DNA of 64,000 bases. Source: Neospora caninum Liverpool. Its lineage: Eukaryota > Apicomplexa > Conoidasida > Eucoccidiorida > Sarcocystidae. The position numbers and the translations under genes are program-made. The notes beneath the pieces are model-generated. The model was not told where the DNA came from, did no database searches, and was given only the letters and a program-made list of their open reading frames with translations. The stretch is from contig NC_018395.1 of assembly GCF_000208865.1 (NCBI RefSeq), forward strand, positions 5,380,839 to 5,444,838, given 5' to 3'. This document shows, one piece after another, positions 1 through 12,237 of this stretch; position 1 is the stretch's first letter; the number at the start of each line of letters is the position of its first letter.

Positions 1-567
1 GAGGCATCTCTTCGCGCCCAAGCGCCCCACGCCCTGGCCAGTCCTCGCTTTCAGCCGGATGCGAGTAGCGACGCTCACTCGGACAGACACCCGGGAGCGC
101 GAACTCCGCACTCGAATGGAGAAGCGCGGAGCCTCCAGAACCCGCACGGGCCCCAGCCTGGGTCGGCCAGGTCCGGAGATCCTCGCGCGCGCTCGGCAAA
201 GGCGGCGGGAAGCCGCCGACGACGCACGGCGCGACGGGTGGAGACAGGGACGGTTGGAGGGGCAAAGTGGCTGAAGACTGCAGGGGATGCGAGCGAGCAG
301 GAAACCCGGCGGGAGCTCTTGAAAGACACTCCGCCGCTGGGAGAGAAGGCCCATCCGTTGCATGCGGCGCCCCTCCACCGTTCGCGAGGCGGGTGTCGAA
401 GAAGGGTCCAGCGGAGGCTGAGGGTGGGAGGAACGCGACTGAAGTCTCTAGAGGATGCGACGAACGCTGCAGGTAGGCCGGCAGGGAGTGCGGGGAAAAG
501 GAGGTCAGTGCGCGCCGTGGAGTCGCCGCGAACTGAGAGGCGAAACGCCCGCCGTCGGGGACACTGA
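1..567 (+). CDS. Possible 3' terminal exon of a truncated plus-strand gene, low-complexity protein tail
   Basis: Frame 1 is open from the first base to a TGA at 565-567, about 188 codons, so any gene here would enter from outside the window. The peptide is rich in Arg, Ala, Ser and Pro and has no recognisable domain; the stretch AKWLKTAGDASEQETRREL is the most protein-like part. Such tails are common in coccidian proteins. The caution is that this DNA is very GC-rich, where long open frames arise by chance, and a minus-strand frame over 75-596 is also open. No function can be inferred. The call rests on length and on the frame running through the window edge. Confidence 0.3.
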   Translation, partial: EASLRAQAPHALASPRFQPDASSDAHSDRHPGARTPHSNGEARSLQNPHGPQPGSARSGDPRARSAKAAGSRRRRTARRVETGTVGGAKWLKTAGDASEQETRRELLKDTPPLGEKAHPLHAAPLHRSRGGCRRRVQRRLRVGGTRLKSLEDATNAAGRPAGSAGKRRSVRAVESPRTERRNARRRGH

Positions 568-2266
568 GACGACGACTGTGAGGAGACGATGTGCACGGGG
601 CAGTGGGCCCTTCGGCTCGCCTCCCCCCTTCACCCTCTTGGCTAGCCAGCCTTCTCGGGCCTCCTGCCTCCTGAGAAACTGCGGTCGCCCGCGCCGCGTC
701 CCCGGGTGAAACGGGAAGAGGCGGGAGGTGCCCGGGCGCCGCGGCCCACGGGGCCTGTCTCTCTGCGCGCCACATCTCCTGGCTCTCGGCGTCCAGGGGC
801 GCACCCTCATTTAAAAAGCCGGCAGGGCGCCGCATCCGGTCTCCTGGAGCCGGAGCAGCGAGACGCCTCGCGCCAGGCAAGTCCGCAGAGGAGGCGCGCC
901 GCGAAGCGTGACCCAAAAAAGCGCTGTGCACGAGTTCCGGCGCATCGCCGTCTCTCCCCGCCGAAGGCACTGGCTGCGAGACACGCCGGCCGGGCTCTCT
1001 CGGCCACCCATCGGGATTCACAGCCGCGCCGTCACCCACGAAGGGCGGCCAACGTGAAGGCGCCGACTGGAGATAACGCCCAGACAGGCCTGTAGCATAG
1101 GGAGACAGTCCCGGCGAACAGCCTGAGATGAACTGGGTTGCCGAGGCGTCGGCGTTCGCCGCGATTTGCCCCCGCCGCGACTCTTCGGCATGCGTCGGCT
1201 GGCTAGAAAGGCCCTCGGGCGGTCGACGGCCTTCCCCGCCTTCCGCCTGCAGCCGAAAAGATGGCGAAAGCGGGAAATTCGCGGAGCCGTGAGCGGCGCC
1301 AGGCAGCGCGGCAAGGGGCTGCGTAAGCCTCTCCTGTCCACAAAGAGGCTGCGATATCGACGAAGGCGGCAGCGTCTCTGGCCCGGTCGAAAGCCCGACT
1401 TCCTGCGGGTAGCGGAACGCAGGCCCAGGTGCCCATGGAGCTGCCACGACACCTGCCGGCGCGACTTGTCTCCTTGCAGTGTCGCGTTCAGAGTTTCCAG
1501 CACACTCGCCGCCACAGTCAGCCGTTCGCTGGCCACTCACCTGCTCACCTCGCTCTCGGTCTTCGCCCCTCCCGGCGAGATCTACGGATCCGGCAGACCC
1601 GGGGTCGGTGCGCCAACTGAAGGCGCCGGTGCCCACCTCCGCGGGTTCTTGGCTCGGAGACCTCCGGGTTACCGCAGGATTTCCAGTAGCCGGGAGGGCC
1701 AAATCTCTGTCGTGGATGTTTCCGTCGTGTCTGGAGAAAAACGCGTCTCTTTGAGACCTCGAACCCGCCAGCTCCCACGGGGCTGTGCCGCCCGCCGGCG
1801 CCGACACCTCGAGACGCGGTCGGCGAGCTAGCGGAGCTTCGCCTGATAGCTGTCTTTCCGTGCGTCTTCCTGCAGAGCTTTCCGGCAGTTGCACTCGCCG
1901 TTCACGGGCGTCCTGAAAAACGCCGCTCGTCCCGCTGGTCCGAAACACCCCCGCAAGTGGAGAAAGACCCAGCCGGGGGTCAGCGGACGACGACGGCGAA
2001 GTGTGCTCGAGGCCCATGGGGACGCGGAAAGTGCCGATCTGGGTCCGGGGATTTTCTCGGCCGGTTGCTGGGCGACAGAAAGAAGGCCGGCCTCGAGAAG
2101 AGGCCGGAAAAGTAGAGAGGTCTTGCTGAAACACGGCCGGCGAGGAAGCCCGAGACGTAGCGGGGTGTCTGCGGGCTGAAGGCGGAGCCGTCCCGGCGTG
2201 TTGAGGCTCCTGTGCGGAGGGCGCCAGAGTGCCTGTCTCTTGAGAGTCTCTTTCATCTCTCTCGAG
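568..2266. other. GC-rich stretch without a resolvable gene
   Basis: Several frames are open on both strands (for example 1166-1831 plus and 1018-1536 minus), but none shows a domain and they contradict one another. A splice-acceptor-like tract ending in TTGCAG lies near 1480 and another ending in CTGCAG near 1875, so undetected exons or a spliced leader region of the 2267 gene are possible. I cannot support a coding call. Confidence 0.4.
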
Positions 2267-2996
2267 ATGTCTTCGCTCTCGATTGCGCGCTCCGTCACTT
2301 CCGCCCTCTGGAGAGGTAAGAGGCCCGACAGTCTGCGTATCGTCAATTCTCACTCGCGGTCGCACCGTGCCCCGGCGACACACCACCATCTCCCTCCCGG
2401 CCTCCAAGCGCCCGTCTCCAGGTGTACGTGCACCCGGTGACAAGGCAGGGAGCGGAGAAAGCGCTGGAAGTTCGGGCGGATAGACCGCCGCGGGGGGAAG
2501 AGCGGCAGGCGACGCCCCAGGGTGTTGGGGGAAGGGTGCCCGACAGCCTGGAAGTGTAGGACCGTTCGAGACTGGCGAAGAGGAAGACGGAAGGCCCCCA
2601 CCGGGAAAATAGACCTGAGCAGGATAGGAAGGATACCCCAGGGAGGGGGGTGAGACAGCAGGAGCGAGAAGCGACAGGTCGCGCAGAGACGCGGCGGAGA
2701 GGCAGCTGGCATTGAGAGCAGACGCGAACACGGAGGGCAGCGGCTGCAGGACGCACATAACCGGTTGATAGCCACAATCTCTGATCCCCTCTCCCGTTCC
2801 AGCAACTCCTGCGGCAGTCTGTGGAGCGAATCTCGGTGGACATTCAGGACTGTCTCTTCCCTCTGCTCTTCCAGTGTCAGCGGGCCGCCCTCTGCCCGGC
2901 GGTTGGCCGAGCCTCGTGCATGTCCTGCTATCGCCGGCGTCTCCCGTTGTGTCTGGGGCGGCGTTCCAGTCTGCCTCCCATGGCCTTAAACACTGA
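2267..2996 (+). CDS. Possible two-exon small protein (80 aa), unknown function
   Basis: The proposed exons are 2267-2315 and 2803-2996. Exon 1 starts at an ATG and encodes MSSLSIARSVTSALWR, a basic amphipathic leader that would suit mitochondrial import. It ends at a good donor (GAG|GTAAGA). Exon 2 follows a pyrimidine-rich acceptor (CTCTCCCGTTCCAG) and runs to TGA at 2994-2996. The phases agree (one base left over, two supplied), giving 80 aa. Exon 2 is rich in Gly, Pro, Leu and Ala with no recognised domain. A different frame of the same exon is also open and protein-like (it begins QLLRQSVERISVDIQDC), so the true frame is uncertain. No homologue was recognised. Confidence 0.33.
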
Positions 2997-5900
2997 AATG
3001 CAAAGTCGGCAGCTTCCTCTCTCGGTGCATACCCCGCGTTCTCGTCCTGGCTCCTGTTTTCTGCTCTCACATGGGAGATCGACGGGTGTGCACGAGTCGC
3101 CGCCAGTGCGCGGCCCTCTGCTGGGCCCACAGCCGCGTCTCCCGCCGCGGCTCCACGAATCGCGAGATTGTTTCTTGCAGCGAAGCAAACGTCGGATTCT
3201 CCCTCTCTCGCGTTCTCGTCTTCCCTGAATCCGTCGCTTGCTGGGAAAGCGAAGGCAGACCACGAGCGCGGTGAAGCCGAGAAGCCACGTGGCGCACTGA
3301 GATAGGAACACAGACCCCGTGCCGCTGCCTGCTCAGTCGCAGAGAATCCCCGAACTCGCGCGTTCTCTTCCTCGCCTCTGGGATCAAAAAAGGAAAGAAC
3401 CCCATGGCAAGATGCCGTGGGAGGCAGACTCGTACATGGCCCCGTCGTACTCACTGGAACTCGGGTGGATTGCTCTGTCTGGTTCAGCTGTACAGGCGCG
3501 TGTTTCGCCACGACGCATTGAAGTGCCCACGGCAGCCCACCCGAGAGAAGGGAAGCAGGGAGGATAAAGCCACAGGAAGGTGACGAAAGAGGAGACACTG
3601 AAGCGAGTGACCGGAGGCCTGGCACCCCGGCGAGGGGTGAAGGTGGACAAGAAACTGGGACAAAGGCCTCTCCCGCGGCTGCCGGCTCGTCTTGGGAATG
3701 TGTGTCGTGCGAAGATAAACGAGGCAGGGCTGGTGAGGGGAGAAGCGACGAGAAAGAAGGCGGCAGCCTCGCGCGTCGGGGACCCTCCATTCTGTCAAGA
3801 AGTGAACCGAGCACTGCCGCTGAAGCAGGACAACGAGGACACCCCAACTCTGCTTGTGGGCAATGGGTGCACTAGTCGCGAGCGGCAAGCTGAAAGCGGA
3901 GAAGACAAAGCGAACTGCACGAAGTTGCGCGCCGCATTAAAAAGGGGTTCGCTAAGCGGCTGGTCGGAGGAGAACCAAGAGAGTCAACACCCGACGAGAG
4001 GCAGGCCATGCCGAAAACGTGGAGACTCAATGCCAAAAACGAAGGCGTGAAAACACTGCGAAACGAAGAAGACGCCGAAGGTGAATCGCTGCACAAAGGG
4101 ACAATACAGGAAAGCCGACCGGACATACGAACTTCACCTAATCTAGACAGTACGGAAGGAAACAGGCGACGCAACAACAGTGCCGCGTACGGAGGAGCGG
4201 CAGCAGACGAACGTTTTCAGGCACACTATTGAGGATTCCCTCAGATTCCATTGAGGAAAAAGGAAGAAACAAGTCTAGTGTTGCGCTCCATGGCCTCGAC
4301 TACCGGATGTAAGTGCTCCTCGGGCCTCCGAAGATGCAGAGTGACCCAGAAAGTGGAGGCGACGCTACTAAAGAGGCAAGGAAAATCCGAAATCGTGTGG
4401 TGTAAGAAGCAGAGAAAAAACGTTTTTCCCACCTTCCCATCTATGTGGGCAGACGAAGTTCCCTCCTCTGTCTGGCAGGATGCCCGCATGGCAGCCAACG
4501 CCAGACTCCATGCGTTTTTATTTAAAAGCGCGATATCGCCGAAGGAGAACCTGTGAAAAACTTGATGAGAAGGAAAGCCGGCAACACAGGCGCCTCGCCC
4601 CCCACTCTCTAGTTCTGTCTCTGTGTGATAAAAGGGAGCTTCGCTCTTTGTTAGAGAAGAGGAAAAAGAACCAAGGGACACCCTCCGTAGCAAAAGTGAG
4701 AAGTGTGAAGAGTGTGATTCGAAACAATGGCAGACGGCAGCGGGTATGGAGAAGCAAGCAAAGATAATACCGTGGAACAGACGAGGAGGAAACAGAAAGC
4801 GCACGAAAACTGACCAGATCGGAAAGGCAAGTGTGAACGGCGGAACGCATAGTATTCAGCAGGCCGTGAACGTAGCAGACGACACGGAAAGAATCACAAG
4901 CGAAGAGGAAAGAAGTGCGGGAGGTTCCGAGAAACGCTGTGCATCAAGCAGACGCTCCAGGCGAACGGGCCAAAGAGTGAGAGTCACCAACACCCTGGGG
5001 TCTTGCTCCTTACATTTCAATTTCGACTAGCAGCCGATTTCATCAGAAATACGAGCTGTGGAACAAAAGTTCCAAATTTTGGGGTTCCAACGGCAGCACA
5101 GAACTGGCAAGGACGAAGCGGGCAAGGGTACCGGTGTGAAGACCTGAGCACGAACTCCGATGGCGGAACGGCAGGCAGTGAACGGAAGTCGCACCGCAAG
5201 ACGGAAATGCACCCGCAATCACGTACGCATCAGATTGCAAGCGATGTGTATGTACACCCCATGGTACGCCTCTTTTTCGAGGCGGGCACGGCAGGAAACT
5301 CACGGACTGGACAAATGAGGTTGTTTATGGACGCGAATATACCGAAACGTGAGCATGAGCCGAAACAAGCGGTCGATTCCACTCTCCTCCGTATCTTTTC
5401 TCCGCCAAATCCGGGCCGGCAACTGTCGCGTCTCTAGATAGTTGCCCATAACAACGGAGAAAACGTGAAGCCAAAAACGCGGAGAGTCGCTCAGCCGACT
5501 TTCGCGAGCAACCTTGTGCAAACTTTCCTGTGTGCAGCAGGCGACGCGGAAGGTACGCCAACTGCCGGGACGCAACTGGTCGACCTCTAAAAACCCACCC
5601 TTTTTGTCTTTTTGAGCACTACCCGGAACCACTACATCAGTTTGCGTGGACGGACAGCTTCACAGGTCACGAAATTCGTCCTCCGCACGAAAAGTCTCAC
5701 GCATCCACTGTTGCAGTTGAAAGCTCTCCGTTAAGAAGTTTGTGCTGGCCCGCCACGTACGAGCTGCATGACTCAATCCGCAAGGCACGGCGTTTTTGCC
5801 ACCCTGCATGCACAGCAGAATTACGCTGTTAGGAGCAAACTCTTTGCGGGATGTGACGTACTAGGACGCTTGGCCTTCTGGTTTCGTGAATGTCTCCACA

Positions 5901-7358
5901 ACTACGCCAAACCCATTGCCCGGCCGAGCGTTGGTACCTGAGAGTGGTGTGCGTTGGGGGCCAGGCACGCACACAGCGTAGAAGTGAAGTTGTTTGCCGT
6001 CCGGTAAGCGGGACGGTGACGTGACGCTTTCGTTAGCAAAGAGTGTAGAGAGGTGACAGATTTTTCGCCAGGAGGCTAGACAAAGGCAACGTATTTGAAG
6101 GGTCTTCTGGAAAAGTGGCTGAGGAAAGGCATGAAAGGACGTCACTGTCACTTTGCCGACACGGCGGTACAACGCCAGAGGTAAACGAGCGCTCAGAGCC
6201 AGCGCTGCCAAAGGATCACTTTTCGGCTGAACAAGGAGGTACAGTTACGTGTTGCGGTTGATTGCTACTCTCTTCTCACATGGAAAAAAGGTATTTTTGC
6301 AGGTTTCTCTTGGGTTTGGCATTCAAAGCGAGTCGTTAGCAGGGGTGAACTTGAGGCCGTACGATAACGGAACGTTTTTATCGCGGCAGGTGCTGCTGTC
6401 TGTACACCCTTCAACGCCTTCCTCAATCCGTTACCAACTGCGCTCAAACTAAAATTCTCGAGCGTTTTTACAGTGGCAATGTCGGGTTTCCGTGTTTGTT
6501 TCCTTTTCTAACTGCTACCAGATGACTTTTGCTTTTCATTCCTCAACGAGCAAGTCTCGCGTGGCATGGAACCGGGGGGGGGAGGGGGGGGTTTTCACAG
6601 GTTTCACATCCGAACAGCCGACTCCTCCACACCACATTGAGAGAGCCATAAAAGTGGATTGCTTTTTCTTCTCGCTGCCACTTTTCCCTGGCCACCCTCG
6701 GTTTTGCATGGGCAAGCGTACCGAGGCACCCCCAGCACTTCGACGACGGACCTCACTTTTGACGCCTCTAGAGCCTGGATACAACAGAAAAGGGGGAATT
6801 GCTGGACGGCGGGATTCAGCGTTTTGTGACAGGATGTGTCGTTGCGTGTTCTCGGTTACTTTGCCGGGGTACACGCAACAGCAGCGATACCGGTTGCCTC
6901 GTGCGTCGGCAACGGCAGAGAAGTCGCCCGTCTGAGGGGAGATGTCTGCGGCATGCCTGCCGGAAGTAATCGCCCGTTTTCTGTCGTTTGAAAAGACAAG
7001 GAAGCCGTCGATTTCAGCGTGTTTTCCGACAATCTCTTTGTCCCGATTCTTCCACCTCTGTTATCGTGTCCCCGTGCACACCGCCTCCTCTTCTTCGACG
7101 CTCGCTTGTTCGTCCCCTTTCCCCGCCTAGCAACCTCTGCCCCCGTGCACCGTATGGGTGCACACCCACGAAAGGAGTAGCCCCTATAGGCGCCGCCTTC
7201 TTCGTCAATGCTTGCAACCGCAAGAGCTGTTGACGTCTCCTGCGGTTTTCCCGTATTCGCCCTCCGTAACTGGGGATGACGGGCTAGCTTGCTCGTGCTC
7301 CGCGCCGCCTGCGTCTCTCCGGTGGTCCTCGCAGGGGACGGGTGTGCCTGGAGACACA
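2997..7358. other. Long intergenic or leader region, no supported gene
   Basis: About 4.4 kb with many short overlapping frames on both strands, most opening at GTG, CTG or TTG rather than ATG. The longest (4241-4804 minus, 3580-4050 plus, 6492-6935 plus, 6856-7368 minus) have no domain. A TGCATGCA palindrome lies at 5805-5812; TGCATGC is a known Toxoplasma promoter element bound by AP2 factors, but one copy is weak evidence. A G-rich run occupies 6574-6591. The 3' end probably holds the promoter and leader of the fluoride exporter gene. Confidence 0.45.
6574..6591 (+). repeat. Poly-G run (G9-A-G8)
   Basis: Nearly uninterrupted guanine run in the non-coding region upstream of the fluoride exporter gene. 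It could form a G-rich structure and is likely to vary in length or be mis-sequenced. Confidence 0.85.
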
Positions 7359-10226
7359 ATGTCTTCATTTGTCTCTCCTTCGCCTCTCACTCAGGAGCCC
7401 CCAAACCTGTCGGGGCCTCAGCGTGAGCTCAGTGCAACGCTCGAGGTGTCGTCTTCCGACGTATCCTCGCGCCGTGGCGTTGATCCCAGTCTGCTGGAGG
7501 ACACAGACAGCCGGTCAAGAAGCGGAGACGACGGCGCGGTGCCTTTGTCGTGGCGATCGCTCGGCTCTTGTGAACCAGGAGCTCCGCGCGATGAAAAAAC
7601 GAAGCATGCAAAGAAACCGGGGGCCCCGCTCGGCGCAGAACTCCTGCTGATTGCCGCCTTCAGTGCCTGTGGAACACTCGTTCGCCAGGGCTTCCTTTTG
7701 TTCACGAAGTATACTCCGGGGTGGAACCTTTCTCCTCTCCCGTTGTTTGACGCGCTGTGGCCGAACTGCGTCGGTAGCATCCTGTCTTCTCTCTTTCTTC
7801 CTCTTCCCAAGCTGCTGGAGACCACCGGCGAGAGAAGAAGGCGAGGCAAAAGAAGGAGGACGAAGCGCCACAGAGAGGAACGGGAAAGAAGGCGCGAGTT
7901 CCGTGGAGCTGGGGGGAGGGAGATGGCAGGGAGGAGCGAGACGGCGGTGAACGAGGCGAAAGGCCAGACTGTCTCCCCTCTTGCCTCCCGTCTTGCATCC
8001 TCTTCCAACCACGGGACAGAGATCCACATGGTCGGCAACGGTCTCGTAGACTCCCAGCCTCTCGCGCGTGTGGAAGGTGCGGACCAACGCGTGGATGGCC
8101 TCCCTCGTTTTCCATCTCTCGCTCGCCCTCCTCTCCACGCGCCTCTGTCACTGTCCCGTGGACATAAGGAGCTGGACAAGGCAGAGGAACAGACACACAC
8201 CCTCCTCTTTCCGCTCCTGGCCGCTCTTCCGGTGGCGCTGTCGAAAGGGTTCTGTGCAAGTCTCACGACGTTCAGTTCCTGGATCCTCGCGCTTCTTCAT
8301 GCTCTCTGCGACGATCCCGACTTGACGCCCGCGGCGCTTCCCCCCTCGCCTTATACTCGGGCCAACCGCCTCATCTGGGCGGCCATTTTCGGCATCTCAG
8401 CGCCCATGTTTGCCTTCCGCCTCGGCACAGATGCAGGTGTCCTTCTTCAGCGCCTGGTTCTTCGTAAACGCCCGAGACTCTGGACGTTTTCAGATACTTT
8501 GCGGGCGAGCAGGGAGGCGCCGGCGGAGGCGAAGCACAGGCGTCGGAGGGGAGCGAAATGCGAACTCGAGTGGCGCGGGTCTAGAAGGCACGAACGGAAA
8601 GGAAGCGCGGAGTCGCAGATGTTCTGTCCAGAGCAGCGAAGAGTCCAAGACGGAGAAGAGGGGCACGAGCCGCGTCGGAACGAGTCAGCGGGTGACCAAG
8701 GACTGCGGTTGGACACGCCCGACAGTCGGGGGAACAGCGGCGCATTTGGAAACGAGGTTTTCGAAGAATCCCCTAGAGACAAAGGAAATGACGTTCGCAG
8801 AGAGCAAGCGCCTTCTGCCTGTGGGCCAGTTCCCACGAGTGTTTTGATGCGTGATGCTAGGACGGGCGTCGACAAGCCGGCAAACGGCACGGGCACCGCC
8901 AGGTTCCGCCCCGGCGCTTTCCGCGTCGAGGGTCAGTCACCGGGAAATGCGTATTCTGTGCACAGTCAGAAGGCAGAAGAGAAGGGAAGTCCCTGTGAAG
9001 GCGCGGAATTCGTTGGCGTAGCAAGCACGGTGTCGCTCCGCGATGGTAAGGAGCACGGAAGGGGCTGTGAATGCGGCGGGAGGCCCCAGAAGAAGGGACA
9101 CGAGGGAAGAGGGCGGATCCTGGAAACGCGGACAACGGGCTGGGCGCAGAGAGCGTGGGACTGTTTTGCGGGGTCCAGCGCGGGAGAAAGAAAAGCCACG
9201 TTCGTCGCGGCTCTTCTGGCAGCTGCGGTGTATGCCCTCTTTGGGTGTCTAGCGAGATACGACACGGACGCGACGCGAAAGAGTATTCTCTGGTGAGTGG
9301 AGAGGCGGGGAAGCGCGCGAACGCAGTTTTTCGGAGAGGGAAACGACCGAAACAGAACCTGGAGGTTGGCGGACCCAAAGGAAGGGATCCCCTCAGCCTT
9401 CAACGAAATCCGAACAAATGAGTCGGATCCGTCGGTGTCCAAAGAACGCGCGACCGGTGCTGCGGCGATGCCCGACGGCATGCAGCTCGTCTGGGCTTCT
9501 CTGGTGCTTCCGCTGTGTACATACGCAAGGCTGACCTGTTCCCCGCGAATCTCTGCCGGCGTGCTCCCACTGGAACAGAGTACACGAGAGCGCAGGAGAC
9601 ACCAAGTAGAGTCACTTGTAGCTGAAAAGAGGGGCCGTGGTGCAGTGTTGCACACATGCGTATATATGTGTGTGTGCGGAGGGACAAGACGGGTTTTTTC
9701 GTCTCGCCGCATGTCCCCCGTAAACGCAGTGAGCGTTTTTGGTGGAACCGGAGAGCAAGTTTCGCGTGTTTTCCGCTGCATACCGCATCCTGCAACTCGC
9801 GACTTCTGTCCCTGTGCGTTTTTCTGGACTTCTGCCGTCAGGTACCCTCCCTTGTTGTCCTTCGTCGGTGCGTGGCTCCGATACACGCTCTCTGCTCAGC
9901 TCGACGTGTACACCCCGTACTTCCCCATGGGAACCTTCCTCAGCAACGTCCTCGCTTCTGTCCTGGTCGGTTGTGTTGAAATTCTGTTGCACAGAGAATA
10001 CAGGGAGTGTCGACGTTCGACTCGGTTGCAGCCTGCCAAGTGTACAGATACCCCGTACTTCCTGATCGAAGCTGCGGCCTACGGAATCTGTAGCAGTCTC
10101 AGTACGATGTCAACTTTCATTGCGGAGTTGTCCATCCTTCCTACTCGTTACGCGTACAGATATGGTCTCCTTACTGTCCTGTTTGCCTTTGGCTGTGCCA
10201 TCTTGGTGTACGCTCCGCTGAGATGA
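7359..10226 (+). CDS. Two-domain CrcB/FEX-type fluoride exporter
   Basis: This is a membrane channel of the CrcB/Fluc (FEX in eukaryotes) family, which expels fluoride. Two exons, 7359-9292 and 9842-10226, join in phase (TG|GTGAGT donor, CCGTCAG acceptor) to give 772 aa. Removing the intron gives nine membrane segments: about 94-114, 130-153, 287-315, 337-358, a linker segment at 618-637, then four more in 646-772. This is the inverted two-domain plan of fungal and plant FEX. Family signatures appear twice: GTLVRQ and GAWLRY in the first helices, pore Asn in WPNCVGS and FLSNVLAS, and the helix-3 break in GFCASLTTFSSW and GICSSLSTMSTF. Each half keeps only one Phe of the Phe box, as is usual for the asymmetric FEX. 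Long charged insertions separate segments 2 and 3 and segments 4 and 5. The start is the first in-frame ATG of the open frame. Confidence 0.85.
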
Positions 10227-10980
10227 AGGCGTACACTCCCGTTATGACGAGTTAGCGTGGTCTCCGAACTCGCGTATTCTCCAGTCGCTTTCCAAATGCA
10301 CGCGGCCGCGTGTGACGCTTCCCCAGGTGTGCCAATAACCGCCGTTCTGTGAAAAGCAGACGATTCTGTTCAAGGCGTGCGCACTTTTTTGGGACGTTTT
10401 TTGTCGTATGCGGAACAAGGCAGCTGTGGCGAGGAGCCTCCGCAGTGGTAATCTCTGTAAGCGCCGCTCCATTTCGGCGAAAAAATCTGTTTGGTGTGAC
10501 GGACCCACACAGTGGACGAAACGCGTTTTTTTGTCACCATACCGAAATAAACTGGAGCAAAGGGTACTTCTGCCCTAGGCACCGGACTCGGAACCGCGGG
10601 GTAAAGGGACCGAGTGTGGCAGGAGCCGGTGGTTTTTGTCCATCGGCGCCACCGCAGAAATCAATCTTTTTGAAACGCGTAGAGTCTACGCTCCGAAGGT
10701 TTGTGCTCGAAGCAGAATGCCGTTCGCAGCAGAATTGCGAGGGTGTCCCGCTGTCTACGTCAAAAAGCACGAAAGATGCACGTATCTGTCCCATCAGTCG
10801 GTCGTCTTCGATCAACGATCTGCAGCGACCGCGGCACGCCGAGCGTTCGACGTTTTTTCACAACGGATACGAGGCAAAAAAGTAGAACTGTTGATCCTCG
10901 ACCTACGCTTCGAGTGCACAACGCGTGTGTCACTTTCGATGCCTTCACTGATTCAGCAGCCTCAAAGCACAGGGCCCGTT

Positions 10981-11034
10981 GGCTTCGATGGCTTTCTGTT
11001 GCTCCGTGGCTTCGATGGCTTTTTGCTGCTCCGT
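10981..11034 (+). repeat. 27-bp tandem duplication, two copies
   Basis: Copy 1 is 10981-11007 and copy 2 is 11008-11034; they begin GGCTTCGATGGCTTT and differ at two positions. If translated in the overlapping frame they give the unit GFDGFLLLR twice, but coding is not supported. Confidence 0.9.
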
Positions 11035-11296
11035 GATTTCAGAGCCTTTTTACCATTATTGCTAGTGCGCGGGTCACAGGTAAAACGCCTCTCGTGGTTC
11101 ACGAAACGAGAGACACGGAAACGTGCGCAAAAGGTGTCGCCTTTGCATTTCTGTCGTACTTGTGGAGGGCGGCTGTCAACGCGGGTTGCTCACGAGACAG
11201 AAACACTCTGGAGATAAAGTCTCAGTAGAATACCCATACAGGACATTTGGCTAGAGTTGATGAGCCGAAACACCGACAGTTTATTACACAGACACA

Positions 11297-11298
<2 letters not shown>

Positions 11299-11342
<44 letters not shown>
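11299..11342 (+). repeat. AT dinucleotide microsatellite
   Basis: About 18 uninterrupted AT units, then GTATATAT and an A-rich tail. It is intergenic and likely length-polymorphic. Confidence 0.95.
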
Positions 11343-11343
<1 letters not shown>

Positions 11344-12237
11344 AAATAAAGATGCATGTGCATGTAGATGCTGGCAGTTTGCGGGTTGATATTCGCAGGT
11401 AAATAGATTTTTACCGGTAGGATGGTTCGCGCAAGTCAGGACTGCAGGAGCGGTTTTGGCGAGTGGTTCGAGGCTCAACAGGTATCACTGGAAAAAGGTT
11501 TAAACCCATCTGAGTTCGAACCTGGGAAAGGAGTGAGAGCGCCCGAAGAGGCATCTTTTCTCGGCACATCGATGGCGCTGCGCATGCAAACTCAAGGAAT
11601 AGCAATTCTACTGATTTGAATGAATCCTCATCTCTACGCGTTTTGTCCTCCTTGATCTCTCCGTGTTTCACAACCATCATTGGCAGTCTGTCGCGGTGTT
11701 TTTGTTGCTTTGCGATTTCTGGTCCTTGCGGCGAGGCTTTCGTCCGCATGCACCCAGTTGCCAAGGAGACAGTCGAACTCTCAAAGCAGATTACGCTTTG
11801 CGTTCGTCCCAACTGTCTTGTCGTCTTCCGTTCCTTTTCCCTTCAGACCTTAACCTCTGTCCCTCTAGATTTCCGCAGAAATCACCCCCGAAGAGCCACA
11901 ACGTCTCTCGCCTCTCTGTGTTGCTTCTGAATCAACGATTTTTCCGGGGAAAAAGGGGGTTCCGCCGCGGTTTCCCCTGCTTTCCAACCTGCATTGTTCT
12001 TCATCGCTAGTCGTTTCTCCTCTCCACCTTCGCACAGCTTCCGCGTTTCCCCGCGTTCGTTTGTCGCCAACTGCGCCCAACTGCCCGGTCATTCCCCCTT
12101 CCTCTTTTTCCCCGGCTAGCCACCGCGTTCCACGCGTGCCTTCGTGTGCGAGTTTTCCTTTTCTCTTCCACCTTGGTCTTGGTTCCTCAGGCGACCTCCC
12201 ATGTTTTCTGCGCGCCCTCGAGTGTCTTTTTGTCGCG

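Larger units (their letters stand above)
10227..12237. other. Intergenic region between fluoride exporter and helicase genes
   Basis: About 2 kb containing a 27-bp tandem duplication (10981-11034) and an AT microsatellite (11299-11342). A 193-codon frame (10636-11217) spans the duplication but has no domain and opens at ATG inside AT-richer DNA; I do not call it. The 3' part from about 11600 is pyrimidine-rich and probably forms the promoter and leader of the helicase gene. Confidence 0.5.

Noticed and set aside
4241..4804. 187-codon minus-strand frame, Phe/Ser-rich
   Set aside because: Opens at GTG, is reverse of Lys/Arg-rich purine DNA, and has no domain or splice evidence.
7418..8266. Minus-strand frame of 282 codons over the fluoride exporter
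   Set aside because: Antisense shadow of an exon with clear CrcB motifs.
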